IMG/VR virus record: IMGVR_UViG_3300025110_000115
Span: 1 to 25,374 of that record
Strand: one strand, 5' to 3'
Source of the DNA: a virus
DNA length: 25,374 nucleotides
Part shown: piece after piece, positions 13,873 to 21,535 of the stretch
How positions within the stretch are numbered: position 1 is the first letter of the stretch
How the letters are laid out: each line of letters opens with the position of its first letter
Position numbers and translations under genes: made by a program
The notes under the pieces: model-generated
What the model was told of the DNA's origin: nothing
Seen by the model: only the letters and a program-made list of their open reading frames with translations
Databases searched by the model: none

Positions 13873-16293
13873 ATGGCTGGAGTTATTAAAAATATTTTTC
13901 CAAGTCAAGTTGCTAAAGATTCTGAGAAAAGAAGTTTAGAATATGGCTTGAAAGTTGGTAAAGCAATTGAAAACGAATGGTTTTCAAATAGTCATGGTTA
14001 TCATGGTAGCAATAGATATGCTAACAATAAAAATAATTACCACACTTTAAGACTATATGCTAGAGGAGAACAATCTATACAAAAGTATAAAAATGAATTA
14101 TCTATAAACGGTGACTTAAGCTACTTAAACTTAGATTGGAAACCAGTGCCTATTATATCTAAGTTCGTAGATATTGTTGTTAATGGCATCTCAGAGAGAA
14201 TGTACAGTGTGAAAGCTTACGCGCAAGACCAGTATGGAGTGAGTAAGCGCTCTGCGTATATGGAGTCTTTAATGGGAGATTTACAAACGGTAGAACTAAA
14301 TGAATTAGCGAAAAGTATTGGAATTAATCTTAATGAAAACGAAGGGCCAGACTTACCAAGGACGAAAGAAGAACTAGATCTATACATGCAATTAACGTAT
14401 AAACAAGGTGTTGAAATAGCAGAGGAACAAGCAATCAACATGTTGATGGAAGGTAATAGGTATGAGTTAACAAAAAAGAGGGTTAATTACGATTTAACTG
14501 TCTTAGGTATTGGAGCGGTAAAAACATCTTTTAATACTTCTCAAGGTGTTACTATAGACTATGTTGATCCAGCTAATTTGGTTTACTCTTACACAGAGTC
14601 TCCGTATTTTGAAGATATATATTACGTTGGAGAGGTTAAAAGCATACCTATCAATGAATTGAAAAAACAATTTCCACTACTTACTGACGTTGAGTTAAAA
14701 GAAATATCACAAGGAAAAAGCACTAGAAATAGATATATGAACAATATACAAACTGGTGACGAAGATAATAACAAGGTTCAAGTTCTCTACTTTAATTATA
14801 AAACCTATATGAATCAGGTTTATAAAATGAAAGAAACAAAAACAGGAGGAACTAAAGCTATTAAAAAAGACGATAACTTTAACCCACCTGAAGACAAAAA
14901 AGGAGACTTTGGTAAACTAAATAAATGTATAGAAGTTTTATTTGACGGAGCTATGATAGTTGGTACTGATAAACTTTTGAAATGGGAAATGGCTAAAAAC
15001 ATGATGAGGCCAAAAAGTGATTATACTAAAGTTAAAATGAATTACGCTATAGTTGCGCCGAGAATGTATAACGGTAAAATCGAATCGCTAGTTAGTAGAA
15101 TAACTGGTTTCGCTGACATGATTCAACTTACACACTTAAAGTTACAACAAGTTTTATCTAAAATGGTTCCTGATGGTGTTTATTTAGATGCCGATGGGTT
15201 AGCTGAGATTGACTTAGGTAATGGTACAAATTATAATCCACAAGAAGCGTTAAACATGTTCTTCCAAACGGGTAGTGTAATCGGTAGAAGTTTTACTTCA
15301 GAAGGCGATATGAATCCTGGTAAAATACCTATTCAAGAAATATCTAGCGGTAGTGGTGGCCAAAAACTACAAAGTCTAATACAGACATACAACTATTATC
15401 TACAAATGATAAGAGATGTAACCGGGCTAAACGAGGCGTCAGATGGTTCTAAGCCTGAAAAATACTCATTAGTTGGTGTTCAAAAGCTAGCGGCAGCAAA
15501 CTCTAACACAGCGACAAGACATATATTACAAGCTGGTTTATTTTTAACATCTGAAACCGCAGAGGCTTTATCACTTAGAATATCTGATATTATAGAGTAT
15601 TCTCCTACTAGAAACGCGTTTATACAAGCCTTAGGTGCTCACAACGTTTCTACACTTGAAGAAATGTCTCAATTACACTTATATGACTTTGGAATATTTA
15701 TAGAACTTTCTCCAGACGAAGAACAAAAAGCTATGCTTGAAAATAATATACAAGTAGCTTTAGCACAACAAACAATAGAACTTGAAGACGCGATAGATCT
15801 TAGAGAGGTTAAAAATGTAAAGTTAGCTAATCAACTTTTAAAAGTTAGAAGAAAGATTAAAATGGAGAAAGATCAAGTTAAACAAATGCAACTCCAACAG
15901 TCTCAAGCCCAAGCTAACATTCAGCAACAACAAGCTGCTGCTCAAATGGAAATGCAAAAAGAACAAACTAAAACACAAAGCGTAATTCAAATTGAAGAAT
16001 TTAAAGCTAACTTAGAGTCTAGTAAAATGATGCAAGAAGCTCAAATTAAAAAAGAACTTTTACAGTTAGAGTTTGAAAACGACATGAGATTAAAACAAGC
16101 GGAAATCTCAAGAATGAACAACGCAGACGTTGAAAAAGAAGACAGAAAAGATAAAAGAACAAAGATTCAAGCTACGCAGCAATCAAAAATGATAGAGCAA
16201 AGACAAGATAAAGCTCCTGCTAAGAACTTTGAACAAGAAGAACAGTCACCGTTTGATCAAGATAGAGTTCAATCGATGATGAACAATATGTAA
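13873..16293 (+). CDS. Portal protein
   Basis: An 806-aa protein that forms the ring at the packaging vertex. It lies directly between TerL and the scaffold/capsid genes, where a portal is expected, and its length fits the large portals of crAss-like phages. The N-terminal 200 residues and a central alpha/beta region (for example DYVDPANLVYSYTESPYFED and RDVTGLNEASDGSKPEKYSL) resemble a portal core. Residues about 600-640 form a helix-rich crown part. From about 657 the sequence becomes a Gln- and Met-rich coiled coil (QQSQAQANIQQQQAAAQ), probably extending into the capsid. Near the C-terminus APAKN echoes the SPAKQ motif of the tagged proteins. Confidence 0.88.
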   Translation: MAGVIKNIFPSQVAKDSEKRSLEYGLKVGKAIENEWFSNSHGYHGSNRYANNKNNYHTLRLYARGEQSIQKYKNELSINGDLSYLNLDWKPVPIISKFVDIVVNGISERMYSVKAYAQDQYGVSKRSAYMESLMGDLQTVELNELAKSIGINLNENEGPDLPRTKEELDLYMQLTYKQGVEIAEEQAINMLMEGNRYELTKKRVNYDLTVLGIGAVKTSFNTSQGVTIDYVDPANLVYSYTESPYFEDIYYVGEVKSIPINELKKQFPLLTDVELKEISQGKSTRNRYMNNIQTGDEDNNKVQVLYFNYKTYMNQVYKMKETKTGGTKAIKKDDNFNPPEDKKGDFGKLNKCIEVLFDGAMIVGTDKLLKWEMAKNMMRPKSDYTKVKMNYAIVAPRMYNGKIESLVSRITGFADMIQLTHLKLQQVLSKMVPDGVYLDADGLAEIDLGNGTNYNPQEALNMFFQTGSVIGRSFTSEGDMNPGKIPIQEISSGSGGQKLQSLIQTYNYYLQMIRDVTGLNEASDGSKPEKYSLVGVQKLAAANSNTATRHILQAGLFLTSETAEALSLRISDIIEYSPTRNAFIQALGAHNVSTLEEMSQLHLYDFGIFIELSPDEEQKAMLENNIQVALAQQTIELEDAIDLREVKNVKLANQLLKVRRKIKMEKDQVKQMQLQQSQAQANIQQQQAAAQMEMQKEQTKTQSVIQIEEFKANLESSKMMQEAQIKKELLQLEFENDMRLKQAEISRMNNADVEKEDRKDKRTKIQATQQSKMIEQRQDKAPAKNFEQEEQSPFDQDRVQSMMNNM

Positions 16294-16321
16294 CATTTAT
16301 TAATTATTATTATATTTTATT

Positions 16322-17452
16322 ATGAAAGAAGAAAAACAAAAACCGGCAGTAGCCGAAGAACCTAAAGTAGACAATACTGTTGAAAAATTAAAGGTTAAAA
16401 AATCTAAACCAAAAAAGTTTTCTAAACAACCAGAAAACAATACTACTAAAGTAGATTTAAAAGATCTAGCAGCAAAAGCAGAAGAGGTAACAAAAGTAAA
16501 CTTAGACAAACCTGTAGAAGAAATAAAACAAGTTGAAGAACCTAAAGTTGAAAAACCTGTAGAGACGCCGTTGTTAGAAGAAGTTACAAAAGAAAAAAAG
16601 GAAGTTAAAAAAGTTCCAGAACCTCCTAAGGTTGTTTTACCAGAAAACGTTCAAAAGTTAATGAGCTTCATGAATGACACTGGTGGAGATATTAATGACT
16701 ACGTTAAACTTAATACAGATTACTCTGATTTAGATAACGATACTCTTCTTAGAGAATACTATAAAACAACAAAGCCACACTTAACAAACGAAGAAGTTGA
16801 CTTTGTTATACAGGACAAGTTTTTATACGACGAAGACACTGAAGAAGAGTTAGACATAAAAAGAAAAAAATTAGCCTTGAAGGAGCAAGTTGCTCAGGCA
16901 AGGAACCACTTAGACGGGTTAAAGTCTAAATACTATGAAGATTTAAAAGCTGGAAGTAGATTAACAGAAGATCAGCAGAACGCTATTGAATTCTTCAACA
17001 AATACAACGAGGAATCAGCTACAGGACAAAAGATGACCGAAATATTTTTGGATAAAACTAATAATGTTTTTAATGACGAGTTTAAAGGATTTGAATACAA
17101 AGTTGGTGACAAGGTATATAGGTACAACGTAAACAACGCTGAAGAGATTAAAAATTCTCAAACTGATATTAATAATTTTGTAGGAAAGTTTCTGAACGAA
17201 AATAACGAAATGTCAGACGCAGAGGGTTATCACAAGTCTCTATACACAGCAATGAACGCGGACTCTATAGCTAATCATTTCTACGAGCAAGGAAAAGCAG
17301 ACGCACTAAGAGATAGCGTTGCAAACGCTAAAAATGTGAGTATGGATCCTAGACAATCGCACGGCGAAAATGTCGAGGCTGGAGGAATGAAGTTTAGAGC
17401 ATTAGATGACGATGGTGGTTATTCTAAGTTTACATTCAAAAAAACAAAATAA
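16322..17452 (+). CDS. Putative scaffolding protein
   Basis: A 376-aa protein between portal and major capsid genes, the standard place for a scaffold. Residues 1-105 are low-complexity Lys/Glu/Val/Pro with repeated EEPKVE-type phrases (EEPKVD, VEEPKVEKPVE) and are probably disordered. Residues 110-330 are acidic and helical (EEELDIKRKKLALKEQVAQA and similar), as expected for a rod-like scaffold. The end is compact (MKFRALDDDGGYSKFTFKKT), basic and suited to bind the capsid protein. No protease motif is visible. The leader is AT-only. The role is inferred from position and composition, since scaffolds are poorly conserved in sequence. Confidence 0.65.
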   Translation: MKEEKQKPAVAEEPKVDNTVEKLKVKKSKPKKFSKQPENNTTKVDLKDLAAKAEEVTKVNLDKPVEEIKQVEEPKVEKPVETPLLEEVTKEKKEVKKVPEPPKVVLPENVQKLMSFMNDTGGDINDYVKLNTDYSDLDNDTLLREYYKTTKPHLTNEEVDFVIQDKFLYDEDTEEELDIKRKKLALKEQVAQARNHLDGLKSKYYEDLKAGSRLTEDQQNAIEFFNKYNEESATGQKMTEIFLDKTNNVFNDEFKGFEYKVGDKVYRYNVNNAEEIKNSQTDINNFVGKFLNENNEMSDAEGYHKSLYTAMNADSIANHFYEQGKADALRDSVANAKNVSMDPRQSHGENVEAGGMKFRALDDDGGYSKFTFKKTK

Positions 17453-17477
17453 ATATTAATTTAAAAAATTACAAAAA

Positions 17478-18911
17478 ATGGCAATTACACCAGGAGGTAG
17501 TTTAAATAGCACGCCGCTTCCACAGAAGCAAACGCTATCTACAAACTACATAGATTTTACAGCTGAAGCTACAGCAGGATGGGCTCAGCAATATCTGCCT
17601 GACTTAATGGAAAAAGAAGCTGAGGTTTTCGGTAACAGAACAATCGCAGGTTTCCTTTCTCAAGTTGGAGCAGAAGAGGCTATGACCTCAGACCAAGTTA
17701 TTTGGTCAGAACAAGGTAGGTTACACTTATCTTACAATGCAACTACGCATGGTTCAAACGAAACTTTTGATGTTGGTAACGACATTGACGGTCAAACAGC
17801 AGGTGCTAATCACGGTATTAGAGTTAATGACACTGTTATAATGACTAGCGCTACTAAAACTGCTAGAGCAATTGTAACAACGGTTTCAGGAGCAACAGTT
17901 ACTGTAGCTACTTACGATGGAGTAGATTTACAAACTGCTATCGGTGGTTCAACAGCTATCGTAGTGCTTGTTTATGGATCTGAGTACAAAAAAGGTGATA
18001 ACGGTAGAAGTGGTGCTAACACTCCAAAGTTCCAAACTTACAAAAACAAGCCGATCATATTAAAAGACAAATATGAGATCTCAGGATCTGATGCGTCTGC
18101 TATTGGTTGGGTTGAAGTTTCAGGTGAGCAAGGACAAAATGGATACATGTGGTATTTAAAAGCTGAGGGAGACACTAGAGCTCGTTTTGCAGATTACTTA
18201 GAAATGTCTATGTTAGAATCAGTTGATGCAACTATTGCTTCAGGTTCTACAGGTGTTGACAACTTCTTAGGAACTGACAACGAAGGCTTATGGGGAACTC
18301 AAGGTTTGTTTGCTGCTATCGAAGCAAGAGGTAACATTACTTCGGGAGTTACAGGTGTTAACTGGGCTACTGATTTAGCTGAGTTTGACGCTATTTTAGC
18401 TGAGTTTGATAAACAAGGTTCTATCGAAGAAAACATGATGTTTGTAAACAGATCTACTTCTTTAGCAATAGATGACATGTTAGCTGGTATCAACGGTGGT
18501 TACGCTGGAGGTGCTTCTTTCGGTGTGTTTGAAAACGATGCTGATATGGCTTTAAATTTAGGTTTCTCTGGATTCAGAAGAGGTTCTTATGACTTCTATA
18601 AGTCTGATTTCAAATACTTAAACGACAAAGGTACTAGAGGTGGTTTATTAGACACTGTTAACGCTATCAGAGGGGTTATTATCCCAGCTGGTGTTTCTTC
18701 AGTGTACGACCAACAACTAGGAAAGAATCTTAAGAGACCATTCTTACACGTTAGATATAGATCTTCTCAAACTGACGATAGAAGAATGAAGACTTGGGTT
18801 ACTGGTTCCGTTGGAGCTGTAACATCTGACTTAGATGCGATGGAAGTACATTATTTATCTGAAAGATGTTTAATTACTCAAGGTGCTAACAACTTTATGT
18901 TAATGAAGTAA
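17478..18911 (+). CDS. Major capsid protein (HK97 fold, crAss-like)
   Basis: A 477-aa capsid protein. The N-terminal region reads TNYIDFTAEATAGWAQQYLP and then DLMEKEAEVFGNRTIAGFLS (about 23-62), which fits the N-arm and first helices of crAss-like capsid proteins. Residues about 90-170 form an inserted beta domain (VNDTVIMTSATKTARAIVTT and following), also found in that group. The rest, through PFLHVRYRSSQTDDRRMKTW and the final YLSERCLITQGANNFMLMK, supplies the A- and P-domains. There is no sign of an N-terminal protease domain. The A-rich leader ttacaaaaaatg and the strong terminator just downstream fit very high expression. Confidence 0.9.
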   Translation: MAITPGGSLNSTPLPQKQTLSTNYIDFTAEATAGWAQQYLPDLMEKEAEVFGNRTIAGFLSQVGAEEAMTSDQVIWSEQGRLHLSYNATTHGSNETFDVGNDIDGQTAGANHGIRVNDTVIMTSATKTARAIVTTVSGATVTVATYDGVDLQTAIGGSTAIVVLVYGSEYKKGDNGRSGANTPKFQTYKNKPIILKDKYEISGSDASAIGWVEVSGEQGQNGYMWYLKAEGDTRARFADYLEMSMLESVDATIASGSTGVDNFLGTDNEGLWGTQGLFAAIEARGNITSGVTGVNWATDLAEFDAILAEFDKQGSIEENMMFVNRSTSLAIDDMLAGINGGYAGGASFGVFENDADMALNLGFSGFRRGSYDFYKSDFKYLNDKGTRGGLLDTVNAIRGVIIPAGVSSVYDQQLGKNLKRPFLHVRYRSSQTDDRRMKTWVTGSVGAVTSDLDAMEVHYLSERCLITQGANNFMLMK

Positions 18912-18932
18912 GCACTTATTTATACTAAAAGA

Positions 18933-18957
18933 CCGGGGCTTCGGCCTCGGCCTTTTT
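18933..18957 (+). terminator. UUCG-loop intrinsic terminator after the capsid gene
   Basis: A 7-bp stem CCGGGGC (18933-18939) pairs with GCCTCGG (18944-18950), with one G-U pair and a TTCG tetraloop, followed by TTTTT at 18953-18957. This is a textbook intrinsic terminator lying 22 bp after the capsid stop codon. It would end or reduce transcription into the downstream genes and may also protect the 3' end of the capsid mRNA. Confidence 0.85.
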
Positions 18958-18985
18958 ATTTATTAATTTTATTATATATTATATT

Positions 18986-19825
18986 ATGGCAAAGAAAAAA
19001 GAAACAAAAAAACAAGAAGTAACCGAAGAGGTTACTCAGGTTGTAGAACAACCAAAGGTTGAAACAGAGGTTATGGAAAAACCATTACCTACACCAAAAA
19101 AAGACACTTGGGAAATAAAAGATAGAACTTATTTTTTAACAAGTACTACAAATCCAATAAGTAGAAGCGTTAGATCTGCAAACATATACTACTTTGACGA
19201 AGAAAAAGGATATGAAAGAGAGCTGAAGTATTGCGAAAACCAAAGAACGCCTTTTGTTGACGAGATGAAAGGAGATCAAAGACTTTCTCACATTATTTTT
19301 AGAGATGGATCGTTGACAGTTCCTAAGAACAAACAAACACTTCAAAAACTACTTTCTCTTTATCATCCACATAGAGATAGTCTTTACAAAGAACATAAAC
19401 CTATTAGAGACGCTGAGGATCATTTAGACTGGCTAGAGTTTGAGGTTGCGGCTATGAATGCTGCTAACAACTTAGATGTAGATATGGCAGAAGCAGTTAT
19501 GCGTGTAGAAAAAGGTTCTGAGGTGTCTAAGATGAGTTCTAAAGAACTTAAAAGAGATCTTATGTTGTTTGCTAAGCGAAGTCCTAAACTTTTCTTAGAA
19601 TTAGTCACTGATGAAAACGTGATGTTGAGAAACTTCGGTATTAGAGCTATGGAAGCAGGGATAATTGAACTATCAGGAGATCAAAGAACTTTTACGTGGA
19701 AAAGCACTGGTAGAAAATTAATGAACGTTCCCTACGAAGAACACCCGTACTCAGCTTTAGCCGCTTGGTTTAAAACTGACGAAGGAATGGAGATTTACTC
19801 AAATATAGAAAAAAGATTAAATTAA
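18986..19825 (+). CDS. Hypothetical virion-region protein
   Basis: I do not recognise this 279-aa protein. Residues 1-37 are a Lys/Glu/Val/Pro tail (EEVTQVVEQPKVETEVMEKP) much like the N-terminus of the putative scaffold, so the two proteins either side of the capsid gene share the same style of disordered tail. PKKDTW at about 37-42 matches the protein at 649 at DNA level. The folded part has a beta-rich section (RSANIYYFDEEKGYERELKY, SHIIFRDGSLTVPKNKQ) and then a helical section with LDWLEFEVAAMNAANN and SKMSSKELKRDLMLFAKRSP. It is flanked by two UNCG hairpins, so it may be a separate expression unit. A capsid auxiliary role is possible. Confidence 0.65.
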   Translation: MAKKKETKKQEVTEEVTQVVEQPKVETEVMEKPLPTPKKDTWEIKDRTYFLTSTTNPISRSVRSANIYYFDEEKGYERELKYCENQRTPFVDEMKGDQRLSHIIFRDGSLTVPKNKQTLQKLLSLYHPHRDSLYKEHKPIRDAEDHLDWLEFEVAAMNAANNLDVDMAEAVMRVEKGSEVSKMSSKELKRDLMLFAKRSPKLFLELVTDENVMLRNFGIRAMEAGIIELSGDQRTFTWKSTGRKLMNVPYEEHPYSALAAWFKTDEGMEIYSNIEKRLN

Positions 19826-19838
19826 TCTAACTGTAGAG

Positions 19839-19860
19839 CGGTCGCCCTACGGGGCGATCG
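19839..19860 (+). terminator. UACG-loop hairpin after the 279-aa gene
   Basis: CGGTCGCCC (19839-19847) pairs with GGGCGATCG (19852-19860) through 9 bp with one G-U pair, closed by a TACG tetraloop. It lies 13 bp after the stop codon. No T-run follows (taaactacaaataaa), so it may be an inefficient or factor-dependent terminator, or an mRNA-stabilising or processing hairpin before the next gene. Confidence 0.6.
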
Positions 19861-19884
19861 TAAACTACAAATAAAAAATAAATT

Positions 19885-20607
19885 ATGGCGGTAAGTATAG
19901 ATACTGTGTATCAAAGAGTTTTAGCAATATGTAACAAAGAACAAAGAGGATATATAACGCCTCAAGAATTTAACTTAATGGCTAATCAGGCTCAAATGTC
20001 TATATATAATCAGTATATACATGATATAAGACTAGCGCATACTGAGCATGGTAACGATACCGAATACTCTAACGAGTTAGATCTGTTAAACGAAAAATTA
20101 GCGCCCTTTGAAACTGTTCAAGCGGCCGCATCTATAGCTAACGGGTTGACAACATTACCAACACACGATTATTTAGGTAGTGTAAATTATGTAACTACAT
20201 CTAAAACTGTAGAAGTACAAGAAGTAAGAAAGAACGAAGCTACTTATATAAACGCATCGCCATTAGCAGCGCCTAATTCTACTAGGCCAATATACACTAG
20301 AGTCAACGCTACTCAAGTGCAAATATACCCAACTAACTTAACGACAACTGCATCTGAAATATCATGCAATATACTTAGTGCTCCTACTAGGTCTAACGGT
20401 ACGGATGCTAGATGGGGTTATGCAGTTGTAGGAGAGAAAGCTTTATATAACGTAGACGAAACAACTGACTTTATGTTACACTCATCAGAAGAGTCGCATT
20501 TAGTTATAAAAATATTAGAACTAGCAGGGATAACGCTTAATAAACCAGCGTTAGCTCAATTAGCTGGGGCAGAAGAAGGTCAAATTATAGCTCAACAAAA
20601 ACAATAA
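19885..20607 (+). CDS. Putative ring/head-tail adaptor protein
   Basis: A 240-aa protein. It starts MAVSIDTVYQRVLAICNKEQ, then has YITPQEFNLMANQAQMSIYN, a helical N-terminal region (about 1-75). The middle is a beta-rich part with TLPTHDYLGSVNYVTTSKTV, and later PIYTRVNATQVQIYPTNLTT. The end is helical again (HLVIKILELAGITLNKPALA). A helix-sandwich-helix layout of this length after capsid genes and before the tail hub fits the ring proteins that extend the portal in crAss-like podoviruses. It ends with tandem stop codons (TAATAA). The assignment depends on gene order. Confidence 0.55.
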   Translation: MAVSIDTVYQRVLAICNKEQRGYITPQEFNLMANQAQMSIYNQYIHDIRLAHTEHGNDTEYSNELDLLNEKLAPFETVQAAASIANGLTTLPTHDYLGSVNYVTTSKTVEVQEVRKNEATYINASPLAAPNSTRPIYTRVNATQVQIYPTNLTTTASEISCNILSAPTRSNGTDARWGYAVVGEKALYNVDETTDFMLHSSEESHLVIKILELAGITLNKPALAQLAGAEEGQIIAQQKQ

Positions 20608-20610
20608 TAA

Positions 20611-21531
20611 ATGGGATTAATAAACACAACGCAACAAGCTTATTATTCTGGAGATGATTTTGGTTCTTATCAATTCATATCCTTAGAAGATATTATAAAT
20701 AACTTTATAGTTGCTTATGTAGGAGAAGGAAAAATAATAAGTAGAATAAAAAGAAGTGATGTTCAGTTTCACGCTATGAGAGGCTTACAAGAGCTTTCTT
20801 TTGATACTTTTAAATCTACAAAATCTCAAGAGATAGAAATACCACCATCTTTAACTATGGTACTACCGCAAGATTACGTTAACTATGTAAAGATATGTTG
20901 GTCAGATGAGCATGGTATTGAAAGAACTATATATCCAGCTTCTAAAACATCAAATCCATTTGCAATTGATCAATCGTCTGGAGGTTTTTCAGATAACGAT
21001 AGTAATTACAATTTAAGTGCTACTTCAAACTTTGAAGATTTAGCAGAGCAAGACCCTACAGGACACAAGTCTGACACGTGGAATAAATACAAGTCTGATT
21101 CTTTAGCAAACACAAACACTGGTAATGTTAGCGACGATGAAGATGACGATCTTTACGACTTCAATAAAGGACAAAGATATGGTATAGACCCTCAGTTCGC
21201 GCAGTCTAACGGCTCGTTTTTTATAGACGAAAATACAGGAAAAATTCATTTTAGCTCTAATATTAACGGAAAAACTGTGATCTTAAAATACATAAGCGAC
21301 GGTTTAGGAACAGACGCTGAAATGCAGGTTCATAAATTTGCAGAAGAAGCTATGTATAAGCATATAGCACATTCTGTGTTAGCAACAAGGTCTCAAGTGC
21401 CAGAATATTTAGTTGCTAGATTTAAAAAAGAAAAATTTGCAGAGACAAGAAAAGCTAAATTAAGACTTTCTAATATAAAAATAGAAGAAATAACTCAGGT
21501 ATTTAGAGGAAAGTCTAAACAAATAAAATAA
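20611..21531 (+). CDS. Putative tail ring / tubular structural protein
   Basis: A 306-aa protein that probably forms part of the short tail or connector. It begins MGLINTTQQAYYSGDDFGSY. Residues 27-80 include a helical segment (EDIINNFIVAYVGEGKIISR, FHAMRGLQELSFDTFKST), then beta segments (EIEIPPSLTMVLPQDYVNY). An acidic, low-complexity loop (NVSDDEDDDLYDF) lies near 172-184. The C-terminal part (GKIHFSSNINGKTVILKYIS, then a basic helix to FRGKSKQIK) looks like a second sandwich and helix. I recall this kind of sequence among crAss-like and marine podovirus structural proteins, but that is memory and not a search. It is followed 4 bp later by the tail-hub gene. Confidence 0.6.
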   Translation: MGLINTTQQAYYSGDDFGSYQFISLEDIINNFIVAYVGEGKIISRIKRSDVQFHAMRGLQELSFDTFKSTKSQEIEIPPSLTMVLPQDYVNYVKICWSDEHGIERTIYPASKTSNPFAIDQSSGGFSDNDSNYNLSATSNFEDLAEQDPTGHKSDTWNKYKSDSLANTNTGNVSDDEDDDLYDFNKGQRYGIDPQFAQSNGSFFIDENTGKIHFSSNINGKTVILKYISDGLGTDAEMQVHKFAEEAMYKHIAHSVLATRSQVPEYLVARFKKEKFAETRKAKLRLSNIKIEEITQVFRGKSKQIK

Positions 21532-21535
21532 TAAT

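Noticed and set aside
152-21531. Reassigned TGA codon
   Set aside because: All genes are full length under the standard code and none requires reading through TGA; missing TGA stops alone are not evidence.
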